Shown: positions 27,136-36,232 of the stretch, piece by piece
Layout: the number at the start of each line of letters is the position of its first letter
Numbering within the stretch: the first letter of the stretch is position 1
Assembly (NCBI GenBank): GCA_002348545.1
Contig: DEBM01000029.1
Span: forward strand, 1 to 64,000
Direction of reading: 5' to 3'
DNA length: 64,000 nucleotides
Origin: Balneolaceae bacterium UBA2956
GTDB taxonomy: Bacteria; Bacteroidota; Rhodothermia; Balneolales; Balneolaceae
The notes under the pieces: generated by a model
The model's database searches: none
What the model saw: only the letters and a program-made list of their open reading frames with translations
Told to the model about the DNA's origin: nothing
Made by a program: the position numbers and the translations under genes

Positions 27136-28242
27136 TTGTATACATCAATATTGAATAGTGGCAGCTGGCTTTTTGCCGTTTTGCTTCTGTTTTGCGCTCC
27201 AAAGCAGACTCTGTCTCAATCTCTTCACGCGAAATATGGAAGCGAATTTCTGCGAGTGGGTGCAGGGGCGAAAGCGCTGAGTATGGGTGGGGCACAAGTG
27301 GCTATTACCCAAGGGGTAAGTGCAGCATACTGGAACCCTGCTGGTTTGCGATCGGTTGAGGACGTGCAAATTATGTACATGCATTCTGAACGCTTTGGAG
27401 GGATAGTGGGCAATGATTATGGATCCTTGGCATTACCTTTGTCCCTGGATCGAGGGGTATTGGCCCTTAGTTTTTTTCGACAAGGGGTCGATAATATTGC
27501 CAACACATTAGACGCTTGGGATCCAAATCGAGGGGATAATGGCGGACCTAAAGCCAACATTGAGCAATACATCACTCGTTTCAGCACTACTGATATGGCG
27601 TGGTATTTATCTTATGCATCTAAACAAGCACCGAGCGATTTGCCAATTTATTATGGCGGTTCTTTAAAATTTATACGACAAAAATTAGGTCCTTTTGCAA
27701 ACGCATGGGGGTATAGTTTAGACTTAGGAGCGCAAGGTCGTTGGAAAGAATGGTTATGGGGTATTCAGTGGATTGATGCCACCACATTGCGCAAGGTATG
27801 GACGGTCGATCAAGATCAATTCGATGGGTATGAAGAAGTGTTCGGTGATCAGACTCCTGAGGGATCCGATGAATATGTACGCCCATCTTTACGCATGGGA
27901 ATAGCACGAAGTTTCCTACTCAAGGAGTGGACAATAAATACCTCATTTGATGTATTAAGTATGTTTGAGGGAAGAGAAGCCTATTACCTGAACCTTGGGT
28001 CATGGAGTTTAGAGCCGGGCCTTGGTGTAGAAGGGGTCTTTAGGGAGCATCTATCGCTACGTATGGGTCTTACCGACTTGTACCAAGACCCCCTTTCGGG
28101 CTGGACGATGCACCCTACTCTTGGGATGGGAGTAGAAGTCTACAAATTTGCTATTGACTATGGATTTATGGGCTTTGCAGGTAATGGAGCTGAGCTGGGC
28201 AGTACGCATCGCGTTTCTGTACGTCTTGTATGGGATCAGTAA
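27136..28242 (+). CDS. PorV/PorQ-family outer-membrane beta-barrel protein
   Basis: The 368 residues begin with a signal peptide (hydrophobic to about residue 27, SQS) and the family motif region EFLRVGAGAKALSMGGAQVAITQGVSAAYWNPAGL. This is the N-terminal plug-like stretch of PorV/PorQ/UPF0164 barrels. The rest alternates short hydrophobic and aromatic strands typical of OMPs, ending in VRLVWDQ. In gliding Bacteroidota, PorV and PorQ serve type IX secretion and attachment of exported proteins. Whether that applies here is open. The start is TTG 27136 and no ATG precedes the signal. The stop overlaps the miaA start. Confidence 0.8.
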   Translation: MYTSILNSGSWLFAVLLLFCAPKQTLSQSLHAKYGSEFLRVGAGAKALSMGGAQVAITQGVSAAYWNPAGLRSVEDVQIMYMHSERFGGIVGNDYGSLALPLSLDRGVLALSFFRQGVDNIANTLDAWDPNRGDNGGPKANIEQYITRFSTTDMAWYLSYASKQAPSDLPIYYGGSLKFIRQKLGPFANAWGYSLDLGAQGRWKEWLWGIQWIDATTLRKVWTVDQDQFDGYEEVFGDQTPEGSDEYVRPSLRMGIARSFLLKEWTINTSFDVLSMFEGREAYYLNLGSWSLEPGLGVEGVFREHLSLRMGLTDLYQDPLSGWTMHPTLGMGVEVYKFAIDYGFMGFAGNGAELGSTHRVSVRLVWDQ

Positions 28243-29171
28243 TGATAACGAGTTCGATTCGCAAAATTTTTCTTTTAGGGCCTACTGCGGTAGGAAAAAC
28301 CAGTCTATCGATTGGCTTAGCAGAAAAATTCAATACAAGTATAGTTTCGGTTGATGCCCGACAGTCGTACCGCTATTTGAATATCGGAACTGCTAAGGTA
28401 AGTTTAGAACAACGTAAGCAGATCCGCCATTTTAACGTAGATATCTTAGATCCGGATGATCTGGATTCACCGGGCACCTTTTTAGAGCGCGCTCAACAGT
28501 GGTATACTGAACATTGCGATAATTATCCAAATAGGCCATTGATTTATGTGGGTGGATCCACCTTGTATTTAAGTAGTTTGATCATCGGTCTAGATCCGAC
28601 ACCCAAGGCCAACCCCACTCGCGTGGCTCAATTAAAAGAGCAAGCTAGAATTGAGGGAATAAAATCATTATATGAAAAACTCCAACGGGTTGATGCAGAC
28701 TATGCTCGGAAAATGGAGGGGTTAAATCCTCAGCGTATTATTAGAGCTCTGGATGTTTATTATGAAACAGGAGAGCCCTTTAGTTCCTTTCATTCAAATA
28801 CTATTCCTACTTGCCCTAAAGATACCCTAGTATTTGGCCTTAAAAGGTCTCGTTCGAACTTGCATGGACGTATTGAAAAGCGCGTAGATCATATGATAGA
28901 GCGAGGATTAGTAGAAGAAGTGAGGCGACTCTTAGAAAGGGGTTTCTCACCAAAAAATCAGGCACTAAAGACCGTTGGGTATTCAGAAATAATTTCACAC
29001 CTTAATGGAGAGCTAAGTCTTGAGCAGGCAGTTGAGAAAATAAAGACCCAGACTAGAAGATATGCAAAAAGGCAGGAAACATGGTTCCGGAAATGGCCAT
29101 TTATAAGATGGTTTAATCCCGAAAAACAAATGGAGCGTGAAATATTGGATTTAATTTCACAAGAAATTTAA
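28242..29171 (+). CDS. miaA: tRNA dimethylallyltransferase
   Basis: MiaA prenylates A37 in tRNAs reading UNN codons, using dimethylallyl diphosphate. The P-loop GPTAVGKT lies at about 11-18, and SVDARQSYRYLNIGTAK and the later KTVGYSEI region are family-typical. The listed start is ATG 28242, which overlaps the TAA stop of the upstream gene by one base (TAATG). An ATG at 28230 is also in frame. The length is about 309 residues. Translational coupling to an outer-membrane protein gene is unusual but the gene itself is ordinary. Confidence 0.96.
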   Translation: MITSSIRKIFLLGPTAVGKTSLSIGLAEKFNTSIVSVDARQSYRYLNIGTAKVSLEQRKQIRHFNVDILDPDDLDSPGTFLERAQQWYTEHCDNYPNRPLIYVGGSTLYLSSLIIGLDPTPKANPTRVAQLKEQARIEGIKSLYEKLQRVDADYARKMEGLNPQRIIRALDVYYETGEPFSSFHSNTIPTCPKDTLVFGLKRSRSNLHGRIEKRVDHMIERGLVEEVRRLLERGFSPKNQALKTVGYSEIISHLNGELSLEQAVEKIKTQTRRYAKRQETWFRKWPFIRWFNPEKQMEREILDLISQEI

Positions 29172-29278
29172 TTTAAGCTCAAGAAAAGAGCATACCACTA
29201 CTAATTTTTTAAAGGATACATTTAGCAGCTAAACCCAAGAAACCCTACCTTAAGGGACCCATTTAATTTTATTCACTT

Positions 29279-29524
29279 ATGTTCAAAGCAAAAGTAAGCG
29301 TAACCTTACGCCCGTCTATTCTAGACCCAAAAGGAAAAGCCGCTCATAATGCTCTACAAAATTTAGGATTAACTAATATTGAGGGTGTTCGAATTGGTAA
29401 ATTTATCGAGTTAGATGTACAAGCTAGTAACGAAAAAGAGGCAAGAGGAATTGTAGAAATGGCTTGTATTAAACTATTGGCTAATGAAGTAATGGAAGAT
29501 TTTGATATTATTTTTGAATTTTAG
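29279..29524 (+). CDS. purS: Phosphoribosylformylglycinamidine synthase subunit PurS
   Basis: PurS is the small structural subunit that bridges PurL and PurQ in the three-part FGAM synthase of purine synthesis. The 81 residues match the family throughout: KVSVTLRPSILDPKGKAAHNALQNLG, then VRIGKFIEL and the terminal MACIKLLANEVMEDF. clpS follows 14 bases downstream and purQ after it. purL is not in the window. Confidence 0.95.
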   Translation: MFKAKVSVTLRPSILDPKGKAAHNALQNLGLTNIEGVRIGKFIELDVQASNEKEARGIVEMACIKLLANEVMEDFDIIFEF

Positions 29525-29538
29525 TCAAGGAGAAATTA

Positions 29539-29865
29539 ATGTATTTACATCTAATTCATACTCTAGGGCCCGCTAAAGAGGCAAGAAATGAGGGTGACTT
29601 AGAAACCTTCGCCCAAGAAGAGGTTGAGGAAGCGATTCAAACACCTTGGAGCCTTATTCTTTATAATGATGAGGAACACACCTTTGAAGAAGTTATTCAG
29701 CAACTTATAAAGGCACTGAAATGTGGGCGCGGTCATGCCCAACAGCTAACTTTAAAAGTGCATAGCGAGGGCAAGGCCACTGTTTTCGAGGGAGAGTTTG
29801 AAGAGTGTCTAAAGCGCGATTACATTTTAAGAGAAATTGAATTGATAACAGAAATAAAAGGCTAA
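29539..29865 (+). CDS. clpS: ATP-dependent Clp protease adaptor ClpS
   Basis: ClpS recognises N-degron substrates and delivers them to ClpA/ClpC-ClpP. The ClpS core runs from about residue 35 (PWSLILYNDEEHTFEEVIQQL) through HAQQLTLKVHSEGKATVFEG to the C-terminus. That covers the NDD-like loop and the VHxxG segment. An acidic N-terminal extension of about 35 residues precedes it. The hydrophobic pocket residues of the Leu/N-degron type cannot be confirmed by eye. It is embedded between purS (14 bases) and purQ (18 bases), an unusual operon position. Confidence 0.85.
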   Translation: MYLHLIHTLGPAKEARNEGDLETFAQEEVEEAIQTPWSLILYNDEEHTFEEVIQQLIKALKCGRGHAQQLTLKVHSEGKATVFEGEFEECLKRDYILREIELITEIKG

Positions 29866-29883
29866 TCTCAAAAGAGGTATAAA

Positions 29884-30582
29884 GTGGCAAAAGTTGGTGT
29901 AATTGTATTTCCAGGTTCTAATTGTGATCATGATGCATATCATGCATTAAAATATGTTATGAATGCAGATGTGAAATTTCTTTGGCATAAAGAAACAGAT
30001 GTATCTGGATTGGATATGATTATTGTCCCCGGCGGATTTTCCTATGGAGATTATCTTCGTTCAGGAGCTATTGCTCGCTTTTCACCCATCATGCAAGAGT
30101 TGATCAAATATGCTAAAAAAGGTGGACCAGTAATGGGGATTTGTAACGGTTTTCAGATATTATTAGAGGCGGGATTAGTACCTGGTGCCATGAGACATAA
30201 TGAACAACTTAAATTTATATGCAAGGATGTGCATATACGAGTAGAAAGTACTCAAAGTATATACACGTCTTCTTTGCAAAAAGATCAGCTTCTTACGATT
30301 CCGATTTCTCACGGTGAAGGGAACTATTATATAGATAATGACGGGATTAAGGGGTTGCAAGACAACGATCAAGTACTTTTTCGTTATGTAAACGCTCATG
30401 GAGAAACTACGCCAGAAGCCAACATTAATGGCTCTGTTGATCATATAGCGGGTATAACGAACAAACAAAGAAATGTATTGGGTATGATGCCGCATCCTGA
30501 GCGAGCGATGGAACAGTTGTTGGAGAAAGAAGATGGCAAGCAAATTTTCGAGTCTATTTTACAGGCATTGGCAACTGCGTGA
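29884..30582 (+). CDS. purQ: Phosphoribosylformylglycinamidine synthase glutaminase subunit PurQ
   Basis: PurQ supplies ammonia from glutamine to PurL. The class I amidotransferase triad is visible: nucleophile Cys in GICNGFQILLEAGLVPGAM (near residue 86), and His and Glu in MMPHPERAME near the C-terminus. The 232 residues match the small PurQ type that works with PurS. The start is GTG 29884. Its last bases overlap lptB by 4 (GTGA), so translation is probably coupled. Confidence 0.96.
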   Translation: MAKVGVIVFPGSNCDHDAYHALKYVMNADVKFLWHKETDVSGLDMIIVPGGFSYGDYLRSGAIARFSPIMQELIKYAKKGGPVMGICNGFQILLEAGLVPGAMRHNEQLKFICKDVHIRVESTQSIYTSSLQKDQLLTIPISHGEGNYYIDNDGIKGLQDNDQVLFRYVNAHGETTPEANINGSVDHIAGITNKQRNVLGMMPHPERAMEQLLEKEDGKQIFESILQALATA

Positions 30583-31370
30583 GTGGAGTAGCGTCACATA
30601 TGACCCCATTAAGCAGCGAATCCAGTAAGGCTCACGTGCTGTATGGCAAAAAGCTGGTCAAGCGTTATAAAAAACGTAGAGTAGTTGATGAGGTCTCTAT
30701 CCGTGTAGAACAAGGAGAAATAGTGGGGTTATTGGGCCCTAATGGTGCGGGAAAGACTACCACCTTTTACATGATGGTTGGCCTAATTACACCGAATGAG
30801 GGAGAAATATATTTAGATGATGAGCGCCTTACCCAGACACCCATGTATAAACGAGCGCGAAAAGGGGTCGGATATTTAGCGCAAGAAGCGAGTATATTTA
30901 GAAATTTAACTGTTTATGAAAATTTGACTGCTGTATTACAATACATGGGTCATGATAAGTTTGAAATTAAACGGCGCTGTGATGAGTTGATTGAAGAATT
31001 CTCTTTACAAAAAGTCAGGGATAGTCAAGGGTACAGGTTATCTGGAGGTGAACGGCGGAGAACAGAAATAGCAAGAGCATTGGTGACTAAACCAAATTTC
31101 ATTTTGTTGGACGAACCCTTTGCAGGTGTTGATCCAATTGCTGTTGAAGATATTCAACAGATAGTCTCCGCTTTAAAATCTCAGAACATTGGTATTCTAA
31201 TTACGGATCATAATGTACATGAAACTTTAGCAATTACAGATCGTGCCTATCTTATGTTTGAGGGTAAAATTTTAATGGAAGGCTCTGCTGATATGCTAGC
31301 AAATGATCAAAAAGCAAAAAAATTATATTTAGGGGAGACATTTACCCTGGGACGTTATATTAAAACATGA
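30579..31370 (+). CDS. lptB: LPS export ABC transporter ATP-binding protein LptB
   Basis: LptB is the ATPase that powers lipopolysaccharide extraction by LptFG. The 263 residues contain Walker A GPNGAGKT, a Q-loop segment GYLAQEASIFRNLTVYENL, the signature LSGGERRRTEIARAL, and Walker B ILLDEPFAGVDP with TDHNVHETLAITDRAYLMFEG. This combination is specific for LptB rather than other ABC ATPases. The GTG at 30579 overlaps the purQ stop. ATG 30600 is an alternative that removes seven residues. No lptA, lptC, lptF or lptG gene is in the window. Confidence 0.94.
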   Translation: MSGVASHMTPLSSESSKAHVLYGKKLVKRYKKRRVVDEVSIRVEQGEIVGLLGPNGAGKTTTFYMMVGLITPNEGEIYLDDERLTQTPMYKRARKGVGYLAQEASIFRNLTVYENLTAVLQYMGHDKFEIKRRCDELIEEFSLQKVRDSQGYRLSGGERRRTEIARALVTKPNFILLDEPFAGVDPIAVEDIQQIVSALKSQNIGILITDHNVHETLAITDRAYLMFEGKILMEGSADMLANDQKAKKLYLGETFTLGRYIKT

Positions 31371-31439
31371 TATAACAACTGGTTTATTTAGCCAACTTTT
31401 TAGATTTTTATATCTAATCTTATTATTAAGAATAATTCT

Positions 31440-31757
31440 ATGAAAGAAATCACAGTTCAACAATTAAAAGAGAAATTAACCGATAAGAGCGAACACTTTA
31501 TGTTAATTGATGTTAGAGAGGATTTTGAATATATGGTATCCAATAATGGGGGCGAGCATATACCATTATCTAATCTTCAAAGTAGAGTGTATACCCTTAA
31601 TCAGGATGCCGAGTATGCTATAATATGTCGCGCTGGTGCACGTAGCGCTAATGCATGTGTATTTTTAGGGCAAGAGGGCTTTGAAAATGTATATAATGTT
31701 AAAGGCGGAATGAAAGCGTGGGCCGCTGAAATTGACCCTTCTATGACCGTAGCATAG
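31440..31757 (+). CDS. Rhodanese-domain sulfurtransferase, single domain
   Basis: The 105-residue protein is one rhodanese domain with LIDVREDFEYMVSNNGGEHIPL near the start and the catalytic loop CRAGARSANAC (active-site Cys near residue 62). The C-terminal part GFENVYNVKGGMKAWAAEID is typical. It is expected to carry persulfide sulfur in the cytoplasm. There is no signal peptide. It follows lptB by 69 bases and may be the last gene of the purS-to-lptB run. Confidence 0.9.
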   Translation: MKEITVQQLKEKLTDKSEHFMLIDVREDFEYMVSNNGGEHIPLSNLQSRVYTLNQDAEYAIICRAGARSANACVFLGQEGFENVYNVKGGMKAWAAEIDPSMTVA

Positions 31758-32045
31758 CCTTATTCCTGTTGTTTAACAGAATATGGTATCATAAATTGAT
31801 AAGATTCAGTAAAGTGACCGCATTACCCATTCTCTATTTTTAAATATTGCCAGACTCACTGGTCTGATACCATGACTACAGTAAAACTACTAGTCATCAT
31901 TTATTGTATTGAAAGGTTGGAAGGGTTCACCTGTTAAACTCAACCTAAGTAGTATTACCAATAAAAAAGCCCAATCTATTGAGCAGATTAATAAATGTGA
32001 TGTATTTTTTGCGAGTCATAACCAGTGATGATATTTACAAAAAAC

Positions 32046-33287
32046 CTATGAAATCGCAGCGATTTGGTTAAGTAGCTCCTGATTACTTTCTGTATTTTTT
32101 AGCACTTTAAGTAGGCCTAACATGGATTCTTTTGGAGATTTTTTTAGCAGATATCTGCGGACCATATTTCGCTCCTCTAAGGAATCCGTTATAAATTTAG
32201 CTTCGTTTCTAGTTCCAGAGGAAGTGATGTTAATGGCTGGATAAATACGGTCGTTTGCCAATTCTCTATCCAATACAAGTTCCATATTTCCAGTCCCCTT
32301 AAATTCTTCGAAGATTAAGTCATCCATTCTCGAGTTTGTTTCAACTAGACAGGTAGCAATAATAGTCAAGGAACCTCCACCTTCAATTTTTCGTGCGGAA
32401 CCAAATATTTTTTTAGGAATTTCTAGGGCTCGAATATCTAAACCGCCGGATAATGTACGACCGCTATTACTTTGAATAGCATTGTAAGCTCGCCCCAATC
32501 TTGTTAGTGAATCAATTAATAGGACCGCATCTTGACCCATTTCAGCCTTTCTTTTGGCATATCCTAGAGTCATCTCAGTGATACGCACATGGCTTTGAGT
32601 TTTACGATCATTGGAAGAGGCAAAAATTTCAGCATTTGAAGACCGGACAAAATCGGTCACTTCCTCAGGGCGCTCGTCTACCAGAAGAATACTTAAGTGC
32701 ACATCGGGGTGATGATGAGCAATGGACTCTGCTATTTGTTTTAGTAAAACGGTTTTTCCAGTACGGGGAGGTGCAACTATTAAGGCTCTTTGTCCTTTGC
32801 CGATTGGAGCCACTAAATCGATTACTCGCATTTCTGTATCTTGTGCTCGGTCACCTAGACGAATCCAATCTATAGGCATAATAGGAGTCTGCCGTTCAAA
32901 CTTGGAGCATTTTGCCCAAGCATCTAAACTCTGGTGGTTAATATTGTCTATGCCGGCCACATGCCGGTTACCTTGAAAATCTTCCTCAAATTCTCCCTCT
33001 ATAATAAGACCTTGGCGTAAATCTAAGTCTTTAACTTCATCAGGCTTTAAAAAAGGATCTTTAGGATGATAGCTAAATTCATGATTTAATTTTCGGATTA
33101 GTCCCCACCCTTTTTCATTAATTTCTAGAACCCCAGCAAAGCGTCCCGCAATACCTTGATTTTGGTTCCAATGAAACTTAGGAATAAAAACATGATTAGG
33201 CTTACTGTTATTTTTTTTATTCCGATTCTTATTCCGCTTATTTCTATTGCGGTTATTTTTATTGTAGTTATTTTTATTTCTAGCCAT
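32046..33287 (-). CDS. rho: Transcription termination factor Rho
   Basis: Rho is the hexameric RNA-dependent helicase that ends transcription. The 413 residues contain a cold-shock-type RNA-binding domain (about 48-115, VLEINEKGWGLIR), Walker A APPRTGKT at about 172-179 and Walker B ILLVDERPEEV. The Q- and R-loop regions follow, including RTLSGGLD and the terminal region. The N-terminal 31 residues are almost entirely Asn, Lys and Arg (14 Asn, 7 Lys, 5 Arg), a low-complexity tail that replaces the usual Rho_N helices. It is convergent with the rhodanese gene across a 288-base gap and stands alone. Confidence 0.97.
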   Translation of the reverse strand: MARNKNNYNKNNRNRNKRNKNRNKKNNSKPNHVFIPKFHWNQNQGIAGRFAGVLEINEKGWGLIRKLNHEFSYHPKDPFLKPDEVKDLDLRQGLIIEGEFEEDFQGNRHVAGIDNINHQSLDAWAKCSKFERQTPIMPIDWIRLGDRAQDTEMRVIDLVAPIGKGQRALIVAPPRTGKTVLLKQIAESIAHHHPDVHLSILLVDERPEEVTDFVRSSNAEIFASSNDRKTQSHVRITEMTLGYAKRKAEMGQDAVLLIDSLTRLGRAYNAIQSNSGRTLSGGLDIRALEIPKKIFGSARKIEGGGSLTIIATCLVETNSRMDDLIFEEFKGTGNMELVLDRELANDRIYPAINITSSGTRNEAKFITDSLEERNMVRRYLLKKSPKESMLGLLKVLKNTESNQELLNQIAAIS

Positions 33288-33522
33288 TGATAATTATTCA
33301 GTGTACGTCAATGCTCCAAACTAAACCATTAAAAAAAGGTCATCAATATACTCATCGTAAGTGGATGTTAAACTGAAGGGAGGAGCGTATATAGGAATGG
33401 TGGCTCAGAATAGATCACCAATCAAAAAGCAAGTAATAAAAGATACGAATGTTTTACCCCATTACAAACGAAATCGACATAAAATATTGGTTTAGACCTT
33501 AATTAGCACATTTAAAAAATGT

Positions 33523-34851
33523 TTACCGAACTATTGTAGACTCACTAATCCAGTTGTAACAACTATCCAAAGTGCCATTTACCCTGACTTTTTGACCTTG
33601 TTCGTAACCTAAAGTAAAGAACTTATCTTCGGTAGATGGTGTTACAGCTTCATATGTTGCTAACTGAGAATTCACAGTATTAGTCACACTAGCATCTACC
33701 GACTTTGCCCGATTTAAATAATCTACAACGACCCAATATACAACCTTATCTCTTGCCTCCAGTTTACGATTCTCGGTACATGAACTTACAGCTTGCCCAT
33801 AAATAGAGGCTAATTTAATGTATGCTCGCCCAAAAGAATCATCTATTGCTAATGCCTTTCGAATATACTCTTTGGAGATTGATAACTGTCCTGTACTTGA
33901 GTAAACATCGGCTAATTCTAGATTTATATTTTTTTTGTCGTTGTCATTATTAGCCATTTCTAAAGCTTGTTTGAAATAGTCGGCTGCAATAGTATATGAC
34001 GCATTACCTTTCTCAGTTTCTGCAAGTGCTAAAGCGCTCACAAAAGATGGATTCAATTTATGAATTAATAGGGTAGTTTGGACGAACTCTTCAGTCATAT
34101 TAAGATCTTCTTGTGCTTCTGCAACACATTTAAGGTCATCGATCGATTCTGGATTTTCTTTCAACTTGGCACTACAAAATTCGAGCCGCTCTTCTGGGGT
34201 ATTAAATAGTGATTCAAGGGTTTCATCAAAATAAGTGCTTAACTCCAAACCGGCATAAAGTGTTGCTTGATCTATCATATTTATGACTATATCTTTTTCA
34301 CTCTTTCGCACAAGGTCATCAATAACCACACGAACGTAATAACCTTCTCCTAGCAGAGTAGTTTTTTCTACATCCATGTCAAACATAGCTTTAAAATCAC
34401 TATAGGCCAAATCAAGGCCGCCTTCTATATTCTGATAATTTTCTAAAAGATATCGGCCCCTGTCCTGATGGAGCTCATATTTGTCGATTTCTTCATCGGT
34501 GAAAAAAGTAAATTGTTCTTCAAAAAGACTTAATGCGGTATCAATATAGGCCTCACGTATGCTTGGATCTTGTTCTCCTAAACCAATCTGTGTGTATATT
34601 TCAATGAACTTTGGATATTGGTTCGCCAAATTGAATCGAGGGTATCCTTCTAATACTTTGGTTTTACTGCAGAGTAACCACCGACCATACATTAGGGCAA
34701 ACGGAAAATCTTTGTTTTTGTAGTTGTCTTGGAATATGGAAAAAGCTGCGAGTTCGTTCATCCCGTAAGGTGGGGTAACTGTACAATCTTGCGCTTTAAT
34801 CTCAGAAGTAGTTAACAGTAAAAACCCAATTAGGGTTGCTAGAACTTTCAT
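33523..34851 (-). CDS. Secreted TPR protein with Bacteroidota-type C-terminal motif
   Basis: The 442-residue protein has a signal peptide (MKVLATLIGFLLLTTSEIKAQ) and a mainly helical body. Tetratricopeptide-like repeats are clearest at about 265-350 (NPSFVSALALAETEKGN, YFKQALEMA, LADVYSSTGQLSISKEYIRKALAID). The C-terminus has the run DKVVYWVVVDYLNRAKSVD and ends CYNWISESTIVR. I recognise this WVAVDY ... CWI-E-T-VR pattern from periplasmic TPR proteins widespread in Bacteroidota. Its molecular function is not known to me. It is the last gene of the seven-gene minus-strand run and follows the OMP gene by 38 bases. Confidence 0.8.
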   Translation of the reverse strand: MKVLATLIGFLLLTTSEIKAQDCTVTPPYGMNELAAFSIFQDNYKNKDFPFALMYGRWLLCSKTKVLEGYPRFNLANQYPKFIEIYTQIGLGEQDPSIREAYIDTALSLFEEQFTFFTDEEIDKYELHQDRGRYLLENYQNIEGGLDLAYSDFKAMFDMDVEKTTLLGEGYYVRVVIDDLVRKSEKDIVINMIDQATLYAGLELSTYFDETLESLFNTPEERLEFCSAKLKENPESIDDLKCVAEAQEDLNMTEEFVQTTLLIHKLNPSFVSALALAETEKGNASYTIAADYFKQALEMANNDNDKKNINLELADVYSSTGQLSISKEYIRKALAIDDSFGRAYIKLASIYGQAVSSCTENRKLEARDKVVYWVVVDYLNRAKSVDASVTNTVNSQLATYEAVTPSTEDKFFTLGYEQGQKVRVNGTLDSCYNWISESTIVR

Positions 34852-34889
34852 GATACGATTTCGTTAGTTAAGTCAATAATAGCTTGTTT

Positions 34890-36224
34890 TTATTGTAATT
34901 TAGGCCGTAAAAACATGATTTCAGCAAGATTCACTGAAAGCCCAATAGCCCAAATATTCTCTTTAATTAGGTTACCATCAGTAGTTCCTCTGAATCCATA
35001 TCGCAAGCTTAAGTCTATAGATGAAGGGCTACGCGATAATATTCCTAACCCAGTATGAAGCCATAACGTTCTAATTTCTTTTCCTTGAACCGTTATATGT
35101 CCGCTGTCATAAGATAATCCAGCGGAATATTTAAAACGGGAAAAAAACCCATTTTGTACTTTTTTATATGGATGAAATTGTGCTCCAAAACCTAAACGCA
35201 TTCTGTCAGCCATGATAGCACCATCATTTCCAATTAGATCATTGGTATAGTCTGACCACTGCTGAAACTGTCCCTCTACACTAATATTAAAACGATTATG
35301 AGGGGCATAGCCAATGCCGGCTGCATATTCTAGGGGGAGTCTCATCGCCCCCTTTTTGCTGGTCAATATGTTGGATAAATCCACCGTTTTACTACCAGAT
35401 TCAATTTCTTTCTCGGTGCTATAATTTTGTCTTAAAGTCATATTGAAAGGAATATTTACCGTAGCACCAACTGAAATTTTATCCTGTATTCTGAACACGT
35501 TTCGAAAACTAGCTGCAACACCAAGGCGCTGTGAAAATGCCGCACCGCTAATGGTTAGTTTTTGGATTTGCTGTGAATAAAGCGAAGAACTAAAAGAAAA
35601 GGCTTCTGATGTTCTTAAACTGAAAAATGCTACCGAAGGGGCATAGCCAATAGAAATTTGGTCGTTAACTTCCCATCCAAAACCTACTTCGAATTTATTC
35701 AATCCTCCTATTTGTTGTAGTTCGGAATTGTATCCAACAGTATCCCCATATGACAAAAATTCTTCTGTGCTAATTAATTTTAGATTGGAACGAGTGACTG
35801 GATATAAACCAATAGATACTCCAAACTCACTTGACTTAATAGGGAATAACAACTGAAGATATCCTTTTTCAAACAGAGTAGATACACCTGTAGTTCTGGT
35901 ATTTTTTAATTCGATACTTTGTAAGCCCAGCCCTGAAGCTCCCTGGGTATAATATGTTTGTGACCAGAAAGCAGGGTTCGTAAGTCCGGCAACTTCTTGA
36001 TTAACGCTTGTAATACCAAATATACCGTGCGACTTAGCAGAACCGGTTTCAATTTCAACAGGATAACCAATACCATATGCGGAGTAAATCGACCCACTAG
36101 AATACAAATTAGTAGATTGTACTTGGGCAATGGTTATAGGGGCGCTGATAAAAAGGAATAATAAACCAAGTAATAAAGTCTTGTAAGAAGCTATACATGT
36201 AAATGTATGCGAAATTGTTAGCAT
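34890..36224 (-). CDS. Predicted outer-membrane beta-barrel protein
   Basis: The protein has 444 residues with a signal sequence ending near APITIAQVQ (about residue 35). The next segment, SAYGIGYPVEIETGSAKSHGIFGITS, then LTNPAFWSQTYY, resembles the N-terminus of PorV/FadL-like barrels that Bacteroidota annotate as outer membrane proteins. The remainder shows alternating aromatic strands (FGVSIGLYPV, ISIGYAPSVAFFSLR, FKYSAGLSYDSGHI, LSLRYGFRG). The substrate is unknown. It sits 8 bases from DUF4270 and 38 bases from the TPR gene, so the three probably work together in the envelope. Confidence 0.72.
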   Translation of the reverse strand: MLTISHTFTCIASYKTLLLGLLFLFISAPITIAQVQSTNLYSSGSIYSAYGIGYPVEIETGSAKSHGIFGITSVNQEVAGLTNPAFWSQTYYTQGASGLGLQSIELKNTRTTGVSTLFEKGYLQLLFPIKSSEFGVSIGLYPVTRSNLKLISTEEFLSYGDTVGYNSELQQIGGLNKFEVGFGWEVNDQISIGYAPSVAFFSLRTSEAFSFSSSLYSQQIQKLTISGAAFSQRLGVAASFRNVFRIQDKISVGATVNIPFNMTLRQNYSTEKEIESGSKTVDLSNILTSKKGAMRLPLEYAAGIGYAPHNRFNISVEGQFQQWSDYTNDLIGNDGAIMADRMRLGFGAQFHPYKKVQNGFFSRFKYSAGLSYDSGHITVQGKEIRTLWLHTGLGILSRSPSSIDLSLRYGFRGTTDGNLIKENIWAIGLSVNLAEIMFLRPKLQ

Positions 36225-36232
36225 GTTAAAAG

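Noticed and set aside
27136..28242. Full type IX secretion locus suspected from the PorQ-like gene
   Set aside because: No other Por/Gld/Spr gene is in the window, so the single barrel protein does not show a secretion system here.
30175..30543. A 122-residue minus-strand open frame inside purQ
   Set aside because: It is antisense to a well-supported gene and rich in residues expected from reversed codons. It is a shadow frame.
31950..32010. Possible terminator between rhodanese and rho (short AATCT/AGATT repeat before a T run on the minus strand)
   Set aside because: The stem is only 5 bp, AT-rich and separated from the T run by four bases, so I did not list it.
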